From: Azolla caroliniana
Lineage: Eukaryota; Polypodiophyta
DNA: 64,000 nucleotides
Assembly (NCBI GenBank): GCA_043228905.1
Contig: JBHGNT010000003.1
Location: 5,270,001-5,334,000 of the forward strand
Reading direction: 5' to 3'
A program made the position numbers and the translations under genes. The stretch's first letter is position 1, and each line of letters opens with the position of its first letter. This document shows, in pieces, positions 54,919-64,000 of the stretch. Below the pieces are notes generated by a model, which was given only the letters and a program-made list of their open reading frames with translations, was not told the DNA's origin and searched no databases.

Positions 54919-55104
54919 AAAAGTCGGACACACAACACGGGATGGTTTTGGACAACCAACATCGGTTCATTGAGGATCGACTTTAGCTTTTCTTACCGGA
55001 CCGGTTCGGTCTACTGTCTTTAGATCTTGTCAACTCGAACAAAACTGATCTGTCAAATAAACCTTGTATATACCTGTAATTTAAGATAACCCATGTATAC
55101 GCCC
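54919..55104 (+). other. Copia-B 3' untranslated stretch
   Basis: No coding signal; leads to the polypurine tract CATTACGGGGGAG (55104-55116). Confidence 0.6.
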
Positions 55105-55116
55105 ATTACGGGGGAG

Positions 55117-55411
55117 TGTATAATGGCCGTATTCACATTGTCCCTTTGGACAACCCAAGTTGGGGCTATTTCTATAAATAGCATAAAGGGCAACTGCCCT
55201 AGGATAGTCACTATATAAAGTGACTTCGTAACCTTTAGTTTGGGTCGTGGTTGTTGTCATTTTGTAACTGTTGCTATTAAGAGATAAACCGTTTCTTTGT
55301 GCCTATCTCTCTCCCTCTCTCTGTGTGTATATTGTTTCATTCGCATACACAGGTTCTTCACCATCACAGATGTTGTTTGTTCTTCCGCACTAACGACCTT
55401 GTTCCCCAACA
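55117..55411 (+). repeat. Copia-B 3' LTR, lacking its first 13 bases
   Basis: 295 bp. It starts TGTATAATGGCCG directly at the polypurine tract, whereas the 5' LTR has TGTTGAATATGAG in front of TGTATAATAATGG. The lost 13 bases lie between two TGT words. The end CCCCAACA and the AAAAG duplication are intact. Confidence 0.9.
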
Positions 55412-55416
55412 AAAAG

Positions 55417-56747
55417 CTCGACCCAAAATCGGAGAAATGTATCCTCATAGGATACTCACTGGAACAAAAGGGGTACAAGTGCTATAACCCCTCAACTTGA
55501 AAATCTCGAGTAAGTCGAGACATCGTTTTCGACGAGTCCGCATATTGGTACGCACCAGAGACAACTTCGACTCTGACTCCGCTTGACCCAGAATCCGTCG
55601 AACAAGAAGTAGAAGATGAAGATCGCCTTATGCACATGGTCGAAGAAAGCCCGATTACGACAAAGCTTAGTGGGCCACAAGAGCCTCCGAGCGATCAAAG
55701 CACATCTCGGTCGAGTTCAAAACTGGACAAAGGCAAGGGGAAAATGTCAAAGTATGAAGATGATCACTTCGACAACAACGAATCGACTAACTCCCTCGAT
55801 AGTGAGTTCAAAGCCCTTGACATCCAGACAAATGGAGCAAAGAAAGCCTTAGTATCCGCAAACAAGAAGCTCCACTAATCCACCCGTGAAAAGAACCTAG
55901 TAAGCCAATTTGGCTACAACGATTAAATGGCGTACCATTACGCCTTTATGATGAAGGTAGCGATAGTATAGGAGCCGGAAACATTTTCTGAAGCTGCGAG
56001 GACCCCAGATGGGTTGAAGCGATGAATGAGGAGAAGCAAGCACTCTCCAAGTATGAGACATGGGATCTCATTCCCCACTCACCGCACAAGAAGGCAATTG
56101 GCTACAGATGCATCTACAAGTTGAAGTATAATGCAGACGGCTCCGTAAACCGTTACAAAGCTCGACTCATAGCGAAAGGATACGCTCAAACACATGGAGT
56201 CGACTATAAAGAGACATTTCCCCCGGTGGCAAAGATGACGATTCTGCGGACTGCTATCGCACTCGCAGCGGCGAAAGGGTGGCACCTCCACCAAATGGAC
56301 GTCAAGAACGCCTTTCTTAAAGGCGAAGTAGAAGAGGAGGTGTACATGGTACAACCACCCGGCTTCGAATCCAGCATTCATCCGAAAGCCGTATGCCAAC
56401 TCAAGAAGCCACTCTACGGCCTCAAGCAAGCACCGCGTGCTTGGCATTCAAAGATTATGCAATATCTTCATCAAATCAGCTTTCGAATGTCGAAATCCGA
56501 CAACTCCGTCTACGTATGAAACGACTCTAGAAGCTCGATTGTCATCATCGTATACGTGGATGATCTGGTTATTGGAGGTGAGCATTTAGTTGACATCAAC
56601 AAGGTGAAGTCCTCCTCTCCAACAAATTCGAGATGACGGACATGAAGGAACTTCATTACTTCCTTGGAATCAAAGTAATTCGGATTCCGACCGGCATTAT
56701 GATCTCTCAACGACACTACATCCTCAACTTGTTATACAAGTTCGGGA
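55417..56747 (+). pseudogene. Copia-A integrase C-terminus and RT
   Basis: It follows the AAAAG duplication: LDPKSEKCILIGYSLEQKGY continues the reading of 27391. An acidic linker with stops follows, then RT (ETWDLIPHSPHKKAIGYR, KARLIAKGYAQTHGVDYKE, KKPLYGLKQAPRAWHSK, a stop before SSIVIIVYVDDLVIGG, then a frame shift, then ELHYFLGIKVIR). It is broken by a solo LTR at 56748, resumes AECKSVATPLDRNL at 57199, and is lost at about 57268. Confidence 0.85.
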
Positions 56748-56884
56748 TGTTAATTACGGAAGCATCCTAACCTTACCACCCTTTGGAGTGTTGATCGTTG
56801 GCTGGACTCGCCACAACACAAGGTGTCCTCTTCCGGAACACTTCTCCAAAGGGTGGTAAAGTTAGGTTGCTTCCGTAATTAACA
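56748..56884. repeat. Hairpin-forming inverted repeat at the solo-LTR end
   Basis: The left arm starts TGTTAATTACGGAAGCA and continues CTTACCACCCTTTGGAG. The right arm reads CTCCAAAGGGTGGTAAAG and ends TTGCTTCCGTAATTAACA. Arms of about 47 bases with a few mismatches surround a 40-base loop. Confidence 0.85.
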
Positions 56885-57193
56885 CGCGTAAGATCTTAAT
56901 ATCAACCGCAGATGGCAAGTATACAACACGCAAGCATTAATTAATTGATATATGTAATCTTCTATTACTTCCGTAAACATTACATCGGGTCAAATCCTTT
57001 TATAGGAATCCGATGTCATTACAAAACGGTGCCCTATTGGCAACCGGCTACGAATCGGTTCGGATCCGGATCGGTGCAACTATACCGGATCCATCCCTAC
57101 AAATACTAATTCTATTTATTTCTAAATATATATATATATATATATCCGATTCGCCCTTTCGCCACTTATCCTTCGGCCCTTAACCGGCCAACA
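56748..57193 (+). mobile_element. Solo LTR in Copia-A RT
   Basis: 446 bp, TGTTAATTACGG to CCGGCCAACA, with a perfect 5-bp duplication CGGGA (56743-56747 and 57194-57198). Removing it restores FGMAECKS. No coding content. The left 137 bases form a long inverted repeat. Confidence 0.8.
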
Positions 57194-57268
57194 CGGGATG
57201 GCTGAGTGCAAATCTGTAGCAACCCCTCTCGATCGAAACCTCAAACTAGATGCCAACTCCGGTGTCGT

Positions 57269-57446
57269 GAAAAATCCCTCACTATGTGTGGATCGTGAGG
57301 CGAAACCGTCGGGGTTATGGACTAGAAAGAATTAAGGCTCACACGCTTAGCACAAGCAAGATTTACACATGAGCCAAGTAGGTAAAAGAAAATATTTGTT
57401 TATTGCAAAAGAAAATAGATTCTTTATAATTCTAGAATCATGTTAC
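57269..57446. mobile_element. Unclassified LTR-like DNA (H), left part
   Basis: It begins TGTCGTGAAAAATCCC at the point where Copia-A homology stops and is AT-rich towards the E2 insertion site (GTTAC, 57442-57446). It may be the LTR of another element inserted in Copia-A. No matching end is recognised. Confidence 0.35.
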
Positions 57447-57886
57447 TATCAGGAATAGTACTAAAACAGAGATGGAATTAGTACTAAGAACAACAGTACT
57501 ATTAGTACTAAGAGGACGGGACTGCGTAAGATTCCCGAGAGAGGAAGCGAGAAGAGGAGAGAGAGAGAGATAGCGAGAATGAGAGAGAGAGAGAGATGAT
57601 GACAGCAGCTAATATATTATGTGAAAAGATAAGTACAAGCGGCTAAGAGGCTTAAGACTGGCGTTGAACCAATTTGGTTCAAAACAATGCCTTGTGCCTC
57701 CTTTTATAGTGTTTTTAGGAATAATCCTGAAGCTTCTAGAATGTTCCAGAGATATCTGGAATATACATCAATTTTCTATGATAAAGTATAAATGAAAATA
57801 ATATCCTACAAAATACAATTCATAATCTAATGGTAAGAGCTCGACCCATGTAGCATAAAGTCATGGGTTCGAGTCTTGCCATGACA
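57447..57886 (-). repeat. Chromovirus E2 3' LTR
   Basis: 440 bp. The first bases on the plus strand read TATCAGG instead of TGTCAGG, a G to A change in the terminal dinucleotide. Polypurine tract AAGGGGGAGATAG adjoins at 57899-57887. Confidence 0.95.
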
Positions 57887-57897
57887 CTATCTCCCCC

Positions 57898-60800
57898 TTA
57901 AAGACGACGAGTGGAACGAGTCGGCGCTAATTGCGGACCGGGTTTGTCCAGATACTTTCGGTGGAAATCAGCAAGAAGATCTTGTGCATTGGCAACATTC
58001 TCTACGGGTTCCCAAGTACGTTCGCTCGGACTATAACCGAGCCAATCGACCAAGTAATAAAGTTTGTTGCGAACAAGTTTGGAATCGAGGATGGCAGCAA
58101 CTTCATACTCCGGGCCGGCGTCCAACTCCAGCGGGGGCGGCGGTGGTGTCACACGATCGGGAATGGTGTTTGCTTTATAAGGTTCAAGAAGAGAACAATG
58201 GAAAACCGGATGTATCTGAAGCTACGGAGGGAGATCCAGGCGGAAGGTGACATCATTAATCTTCCCCGTAATACGGAAAGGACCGAGTCGTCGATAATCC
58301 AACTTGTCGCACGGTCGAGTAGTCTTGATGTGACGACGTAAGAGCCATACTCGATCTCCGATGGCAAAAGAGGAGGGAATCCGATGACGATCCGCATAAC
58401 TCTTCTGTGTGTGTTGAGCATGACGAAGGTGAGTAAAGAGATCCATCTGGATCTTGCGTAGCCTCTCCAAATGGTCCTCGGCACGAGGGTTGGTAGGTAG
58501 CTCCGGAGTGTCGATCACCGACCAGCGAGGATGGAAACCGGTATAAGCGAGAAATGGGGAGACCCGAGTCGAGGAGTGAATAGCATTATTATACGCAAAC
58601 TCCGCAAAGTGGAGAATCTCGGCCCAATCGTCCTGTTGATAACTCAGGAAACACCGGAGATATTGCTCCAACGTTTGGTTTGTTCGTTCCGCCTGTCCGT
58701 CGGTTTGAGGATGGTAGCCGGAGGAGAGGTTGCAGGAGACCTTGAGCATCCTGAAGAGATGCTGCCAAAATTTGGAGACAAATTGCGGGCCTCGGTCACT
58801 GATAATACTGTCTGGGAGGCCATGATGCCGAAATACCTCACGCATAACAAGAGCGGCGGTTTCCTCGCTAGTGATGGCTTATGTACATGGCACAAAATGT
58901 GCCATCTTCGTATATCGATCGACGACGGTTAGGATAGCATCGAACCCCTTCGAGACCGGCAGATCTGTGATAAAATCAAGACAAATAGACTGCCATGGCT
59001 TACTTGGAATTGGTAAAGGTTCCAACAAGCCATATGGATGGTGTCGTGGCATCTTTGCTCGGCAGCAAGCATCACAGGTCCGAACGTAGTCGTCGACAAA
59101 ACAGCGCATGTGGGGCCACCAAAAAGATCGTTGCACTAACTCCAACGTCTTGGTACTACCGAAATGTCCCGCCGTATGGGTGTCGTGACAATGTTGGACG
59201 ATTTGAAGGCGACAGGAGCAATCGGGGACATATACGCGCTTTTTAAAGAATAACAAACCATGATGATATTCGAATTGTCGGTAGTCAATACCTGGTTGTT
59301 GAGACTGAGAACAAGATGCCCGAGAAGTATCAATGTGCGCCAGGATGTCTTGAGCAAAACTATCCATCTTCAAGGTTGCACGTATGTCATCGGTAATCCG
59401 TGAATCCATCGGGGTGTGAAAAATCCGTGTCGTGTGCAATCGTGTTGGTCCCAAGATTACTTGCTTTTGATTATCAAATGTTGCGTCACCAGGACGAGGT
59501 GCAAGATATGAACGCCGTGATAGTGCATCTGCTTTTCCTTGCTGCTTCCCCGGTCGATATGTGATTTCGAAGTCGAAATGCGTGAGGAATTGCGCCCACC
59601 GAGCTTGCCGTCGATTTAGTACGCGAGCGTTCTAAAAATAAGCAAGATTTTTATGATCGCTAAAGACAATGACCTGATGTGGAGAGCCCTCTAAGAAATG
59701 CCGCCATTGTACAAATGAATCCACCATGGCTAATAACTCCTTGTCATGTATTTCGTAGTTGATTTCTGCGACATTAAATTTGCGCGAATGGAAAGCCACC
59801 GGATGCAACTCTTCTTTATCGCCTTGTCGAGAAAGGATGCTACCGAGGGCGAAATCTGATGCGTCGGCCTCCATGATGAATGGTTTGCTTGTATCCACAT
59901 GAGCTAGAATCGGTGCTGATGTAAAGGCTTTCTTAAGATGCCGAAAAGCCATATCTGCTTCGATGGAGCAAAGAAATGCTTGGCCCTTCTTCATAAGTTG
60001 TGTGAGAGGTAAAATAATCTTCGAGTAATCCTGTATAAACTTACGGTAGAAGTTAGCAAAGCCTAGAAAACATTGTACATCTCGTAACGACCGTGGAATT
60101 TGCCACTCTAGTACAGTTTGGATTTTAGCTGGATCCATAGCGATGCCCTTTGAGGAGATGACGTAGCCTAGAAATTCCACTTGCTTGCAGTCAAAGCTAC
60201 ATTTCTCTAGCTTGGCATAAAGACCATTCTCGCGGAGTCGCTTTAGTACTAATAGTACATGAGAATCGTGCTCTTCCTGGGTCTTCGAATAAATCAACAG
60301 ATCATCCAGATAAATGATCAAACAGATATCCAAGAGGTCTCTGAATATATCATTTGCCATGTGTTGGAAGACTGCGGGTGCATTGGTTAGGCCAAACGGC
60401 ATAACAGTATACTCGAAATGCCCATACCGCGTGCGAAAAGCGGTCTTCCACTCATCTCCCGGTCGGATCCGCACGAGATTATACGCTCCTCGTAGGTCGA
60501 TTTTAGTAAAAAACTTGGCACCATTAACTCGCTCTAAAAGACTTGATATAAGAGGAAGTGCATACCTATTCCGGATGGTGACTTTATTCAATCCGCGGTA
60601 ATCAACGACAAGACGAAGTGAGCCATCTTTCTTCTTGACAAAGAAGATGGGTGCACCGGCCGGAGATTTCGAATGACGGATGAACCCGCTTGCCAAGTTC
60701 TCCTCTATGTAGGCTCGAAGGACTTCTAACTCGGTGGGTGACAAGTTGTAAATTGGTCCCCATGGTGGCTCCGTTCCTGGTTGTAAATCGATGGGACAGT

Positions 60801-61475
60801 CATAGGGACGGTGATGAGGAAGGGTACCGGCTTTTACCTTGTCAAATACATCGGCATAAGGATGATATTTTGCCGGAAGTGTTATTGAGCAGTCCTTAAT
60901 AGTGCTAGAAGGATGTACTGATATGGCAAATAGGAACATTGCCTCCTTGGGTCCTTCTTCGCGTAGTTGATGGAGTGAAATGGTCGAAACTCGGTCAGCT
61001 GATTCTTGGGGTGGTCGATATCGGACTTCTCTTGTTCTCCAATCTATGGCTGGATTATGTAATTCAAGCCAAGGTAATCCTAGGACAATGGGATGCTCTG
61101 GACTACTAATTATATTAAATGATATTATACACACAAAACTACCTAGGACAACTTGAATGGGTTCTGATTCTTCTACAATATTCCCGGAAGCAATGGGACG
61201 ACCATCAATGACCACTACAGATGCGGGACAAGGAAGTTTTCTTAAGGATATCTGAGAAGCTTGGGCAAAATTTCGATCCATGAAACAGGAATTAGCTCCG
61301 GAATCTAAAAGTGCTAGGACGGGTACTGGGGGAGTACTTTTAGTACTAACAATGACTTGGGCTAGGAACAAATTGCTAACTTGCTTGGAAGGAATGGAAC
61401 CACTAATGGGCTGTACAGATCTAGGGCTGCTGTCCAACCAAATGGCTCCTATTTTGGCTGGACTCAATCGTTTAA
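57898..61475 (-). pseudogene. Chromovirus E2 pol
   Basis: Same domains as E1: protease (LALLDSGANSCFMD), RT (catalytic IIYLDDLLIYS), RNase H, integrase with all three regions ([53 protein letters not shown]) and a C-terminal chromodomain ending RSTRRL at 57898. Stops interrupt it: TAG at 59634-59632 (E1 has CAG), TAA at 58881-58879, and TAG at 58224-58222 (E1 has CAG). It keeps the integrase segment that E1 lost. Pol starts in the -1 frame after gag. Confidence 0.9.
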
Positions 61476-62621
61476 CTCTTCATCTAATTGACTAAGGATT
61501 TCAAATTTATTTGAGATACTTGGGCTATTAGTACTATGAATACTATCTGACACTCTATTAGTACTATTAATACTATCAGACACTCCGAAGGGAAGAATTG
61601 ACTCGGGTTTAGTACAGGCGACGATTTGATTTACCTGTCTTCTTGGCCTATGGGGACAATTGATGGCGATATGTCCTGGTCCACCGCAATAAAGACATAA
61701 TCGATTGGCACATCGTCGTTGCTTTTCTTCTCCCCATAACGGGCCGCGTCGACGCATGGTATCGATCTCCATCGGTGTCGAAGTATTTGCTTGAGGTATG
61801 TCTCGTGCAAACGGTTTAGCCGCGACTGCGGCGTAAGTGGGCTCTGGCCTAGAGCGTGGTATCTGTAATTGACGTTCTGAACGCCGTTCAAAAAGGCGGT
61901 TGTCACATCGAACTGCTCGACTGATTGCCTCCGTAAGAGACTTTGGTTCTTCGGGGAAAGTTAGAAGTAGATCTTTGACATCGTTTCGCAAGCCATAGCG
62001 AAACTGCTCCATTAGTGCTTGATCATCCCAGGGTATATCTGAAGCAAGTAGGCGGAAATCCGCCGCGTAGGCAGAGGCTGGACGATCGCCTTGACGCAAT
62101 CGCCAGATATTGTTGATCGTCGTCCTGATGCTGTCGGTGTCTCCAAAGCAGGCTTTAAACTCACCAATAAAATCTTCAAAGTTATTAAGTAAGGGCGATT
62201 GTTTTTCTAGAAGCGGAGCAAACCATGCCAAGGCTGAGCCGCTAAGTAGCGTGCCTATTAGGCTGACTCGAGATGCATCAGTGGGATATCGGGAAGGATG
62301 CATCTGGATGACTAAGCGTACCTGATTAAGGAATCCCCGGAATTGCGAACGTGTTCCATCAAATTTCACAGGAAGTCCAATCTTGGGCTCTTTATGAAAT
62401 CCTTGGGGACTGGATCCTTGTTGTTGCAACGCTGCTTCGAGTTGTTGTACCCGTAACGCTAACTCCCCATGTTGTTGTTGCGTTTGTTGTTTTTCTAGAG
62501 CGATTTGTTGCAGATCCCCTATCAGCCGTTGGTTTTCTTGTTCCAGGGCAACAAACTTTTCTTTTAGGCACTGTAGCTCGGAGAAAACGGATTGGTATTC
62601 TTGGGCACTAACAGTAGCCAT
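61464..62621 (-). CDS. Chromovirus E2 gag
   Basis: 385 residues, open, the same as E1 gag but for about seven visible substitutions (for example EDFIGEFKACFG versus EDFIVEFKDCFG). It has a coiled-coil N-terminus, a Sushi-type capsid domain and a CCHC knuckle. It ends at a TGA one codon after the slippery heptamer (61476-61470). Confidence 0.9.
   Translation of the reverse strand: MATVSAQEYQSVFSELQCLKEKFVALEQENQRLIGDLQQIALEKQQTQQQHGELALRVQQLEAALQQQGSSPQGFHKEPKIGLPVKFDGTRSQFRGFLNQVRLVIQMHPSRYPTDASRVSLIGTLLSGSALAWFAPLLEKQSPLLNNFEDFIGEFKACFGDTDSIRTTINNIWRLRQGDRPASAYAADFRLLASDIPWDDQALMEQFRYGLRNDVKDLLLTFPEEPKSLTEAISRAVRCDNRLFERRSERQLQIPRSRPEPTYAAVAAKPFARDIPQANTSTPMEIDTMRRRGPLWGEEKQRRCANRLCLYCGGPGHIAINCPHRPRRQVNQIVACTKPESILPFGVSDSINSTNRVSDSIHSTNSPSISNKFEILSQLDEELND
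61470..61476 (-). promoter_or_regulatory. Candidate -1 frameshift site of E2
   Basis: Heptamer GTTAAAC in gag phase (G TTA AAC), as in E1. The pol frame upstream is closed by a TGA four codons earlier, so pol can be reached only by a shift in this short window or by separate initiation. Confidence 0.5.
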
Positions 62622-62691
62622 AGTATAGGGAAAAGGGTAGGAGGATGAGGGAGAGTGACAAGTAGGCTAGAGGAGGAAAATTGGTTCAAAC

Positions 62692-63131
62692 TGTCAGGAA
62701 TAGTACTAAAACAGAGATGGAATTAGTACTAAGAACAACAGTACTATTAGTACTAAGAGGACGGGACTACGTAAGATTCCCAAGAGAGGAAGCGAGAAGA
62801 GGAGAGAGAGAGAGATAGCGAGAATGAGAGAGAGAGAGAGATGATGACAGCAACTAATATATTATGTGAAAAGATAAGTACAAGCGGCTAAGAGGCTTAA
62901 GACTGGCGTTGAACCAATTTGGTTCAAAACAATGCCTTGTGCCTCCTTTTATAGTGTTTTTAGGAATAATCCTGAAGCTTTTAGAATGTTCCAGAGAGAT
63001 CTGGAATATACATCAATTTTCTATGATAAAGTATAAATGAAAATAATATCCTACAAAATACAATTCATAATCTAATGGTAAGAGCTCGACCCATGTAGCA
63101 TAAAGTCATGGGTTCGAGTCTTGCCATGACA
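62692..63131 (-). repeat. Chromovirus E2 5' LTR with tRNA-like end
   Basis: 440 bp. The plus-strand end (63067-63129) reads TCATAATCTAATGGTAAGAG...CATGGGTTCGAGTCTTGCCA, a tRNA-like D-arm and T-arm. Confidence 0.95.
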
Positions 63132-63136
63132 GTTAC

Positions 63137-63571
63137 AATGGATTGGATATGAATCTGAAAGATCATCCTTGAAAGAAAGGAGCCAACCATCATGTAAGGA
63201 GTGGTCCGATATGAATATGAGAGATTATTTTTCCTCAAGGGATGGGAGAGAGAAGAAGAGAATGGGAAGAGAAAAAAGAAAAAGAAAAAGTGGAACATAT
63301 ACGGAGTTCCTTCTTGATCATAGCCTCCCATGTTCCTTTGCATGTGTCCCCATCTAGTTGCATGGCCTCTATTTCTAGTTGCTTGGCCTTTATTTTTAGT
63401 TGCATGGCCTCCTTTTTTAGTTGCTTCGCCTTTTTTAGTTGCTTGACCTTTACTTTTAGTTGCATGCGACCATTCGTATAATTCGGCCACATGATCCACA
63501 ATCATCCATAAAATTCAGCTCGTGCATAATCCGTACGTGCGTCGCAACCAAACCGTAAACACGTCCGCACG
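63137..63571. other. Unclassified DNA (H), right part, with minisatellite
   Basis: AT- and GA-rich up to 63300, then a minisatellite (listed separately), then about 100 unassigned bases ahead of an F-type LTR. A minus-strand open frame over it (63505-63065) encodes only a repetitive Lys/Ala/Thr-rich string and is not supported as a gene. Confidence 0.5.
63353..63470. repeat. Minisatellite, about 21-24-bp units
   Basis: About six units of TAGTTGCATGGCCTCTATTT and variants (TTGCTTGGCC, TTGCTTCGCC, TTGCTTGACC). Confidence 0.85.
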
Positions 63572-64000
63572 CTGTCGTGAAGAAAACCGTCCATAAGCGG
63601 AATCGGCGCACCAAGGCGTGGGAACCGGTTCTTCACGCGCGCACGCTCCAAGTTGTACATAGAAGCGAATTAGGAGGATAATCGGCAGGAACGGGCCCTA
63701 ACACGAGTGGAGACAAAGACCGCGCGAACAGTCTTTCGGTCGCGCGCGCGAACTGTACGAGTCGGCGGCATAACTACGCGGATGCGCGAAGAACGGAGCG
63801 GATCCCTGTCCAAAAGGGACAGGGAATAAAGCTGACATGACGGCCTGCTCGTCGGCCTATATAAGGAGCAGGAAAGAGCTGTTGCAGGGATCTCGCGGGG
63901 AGAGGACGAAGTGCTGTCGGACCGTTTCTGGACGCTTCTCTCTCTGTTTCCTTCCTTCTTGAGCTCCATAGCTTTCCTGTGCAGGGTTCCGAGGAGGCAC
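63572..64000 (+). repeat. LTR related to Gypsy-F, running off the window
   Basis: It starts TGTCGTGAAGAAAACCGTCC, the same first 20 bases as the Gypsy-F LTR (minus strand of 31398), then diverges (AAGCGGAATCGGCGCACC). A clear TATA box (GCCTATATAAGGAGC) lies at about 63857-63871. No polypurine tract lies to its left, so it is a 5' LTR or a solo LTR on the + strand. GC-rich. Confidence 0.75.

Larger units (their letters stand above)
27392..55411 (+). mobile_element. Copia-B, nested in Copia-A, itself split by Copia-C
   Basis: The outer limits are its LTRs (27392-27708 and 55117-55411). The target duplication AAAAG is perfect at 27387-27391 and 55412-55416. Coding parts are at 28204-30697 and 53571-54918. 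The interval 30698-53570 is Copia-C with its own passengers. Without the nest the element is about 5.1 kb. It is the same family as Copia-D. Confidence 0.9.
57447..63131 (-). mobile_element. Chromovirus E2, complete copy with both LTRs
   Basis: 5685 bp with two 440-bp LTRs and a perfect GTTAC duplication (57442-57446, 63132-63136). It has the same family and nearly the same sequence as E1. Pol has three nonsense changes. Confidence 0.95.

Noticed and set aside
63065-63505. Minus-strand repetitive Lys/Ala/Thr protein
   Set aside because: It is a translation of a minisatellite and, at its end, of the chromovirus LTR.

Overview
The window is plant nuclear DNA. Plant-type host genes (a large LRR-Roc-COR protein of the TORNADO1 type and an ankyrin/PGG membrane protein) sit beside a deep nest of LTR retrotransposons that use initiator-tRNA-Met-like primer sites typical of plant Copia elements. 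A short CCCTAAA telomere-type motif also fits a plant. The chromovirus Gag resembles the Sushi/Tcn1-type Gag I associate with non-seed plants and fungi, so a bryophyte, lycophyte or fern source is a guess, not a demonstration.

Left part (1-24165): 1-5610 holds two decayed Copia elements, one with a retroposed insertion in its LTR and one ending in a telomere-like motif plus a 76-bp duplication. 6350-8515 is a broken + strand copy of an LRR-Roc-COR gene. 8516-11285 has little recognisable content. 11286-17267 (minus) carries the best host gene: two exons encoding about 1795 residues, with a GC-AG intron inside the GTPase P-loop and an unusual second LRR block fused in frame at the C-terminus. 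The remnant of the second tandem unit follows directly downstream. 19198-21102 is an intact single-exon ankyrin/PGG gene with an older relic upstream. 22536-24160 holds another LRR-gene fragment and a Gypsy gag fragment.

Right part (24166-64000) is a set of nested insertions that can be unfolded by target-site duplications (TSDs). Copia-A (starts 24166) is split by Copia-B (27392-55411, TSD AAAAG). B is split by Copia-C (30698-53570, minus strand, TSD AATAT). C contains Gypsy-F inside its own LTR (30784-37636, TSD ACGG), chromovirus E1 (to 43378) and Copia-D (46871-52352, TSD CTCAT). Copia-A resumes at 55417, carries a solo LTR (56748-57193, TSD CGGGA), and is then cut by unclassified LTR-like DNA. 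That DNA hosts a second chromovirus copy, E2 (57447-63131, TSD GTTAC). A GC-rich LTR related to Gypsy-F begins at 63572 and runs off the window.

Decay broadly follows nesting: outer elements have many stops and indels, inner ones few. Many stops are C-to-T or G-to-A changes at CAG, CGA or TGG codons. None of the elements looks fully autonomous. The host genes do not form a pathway. Their interest is the local duplication, fusion and decay of one LRR-Roc-COR family.
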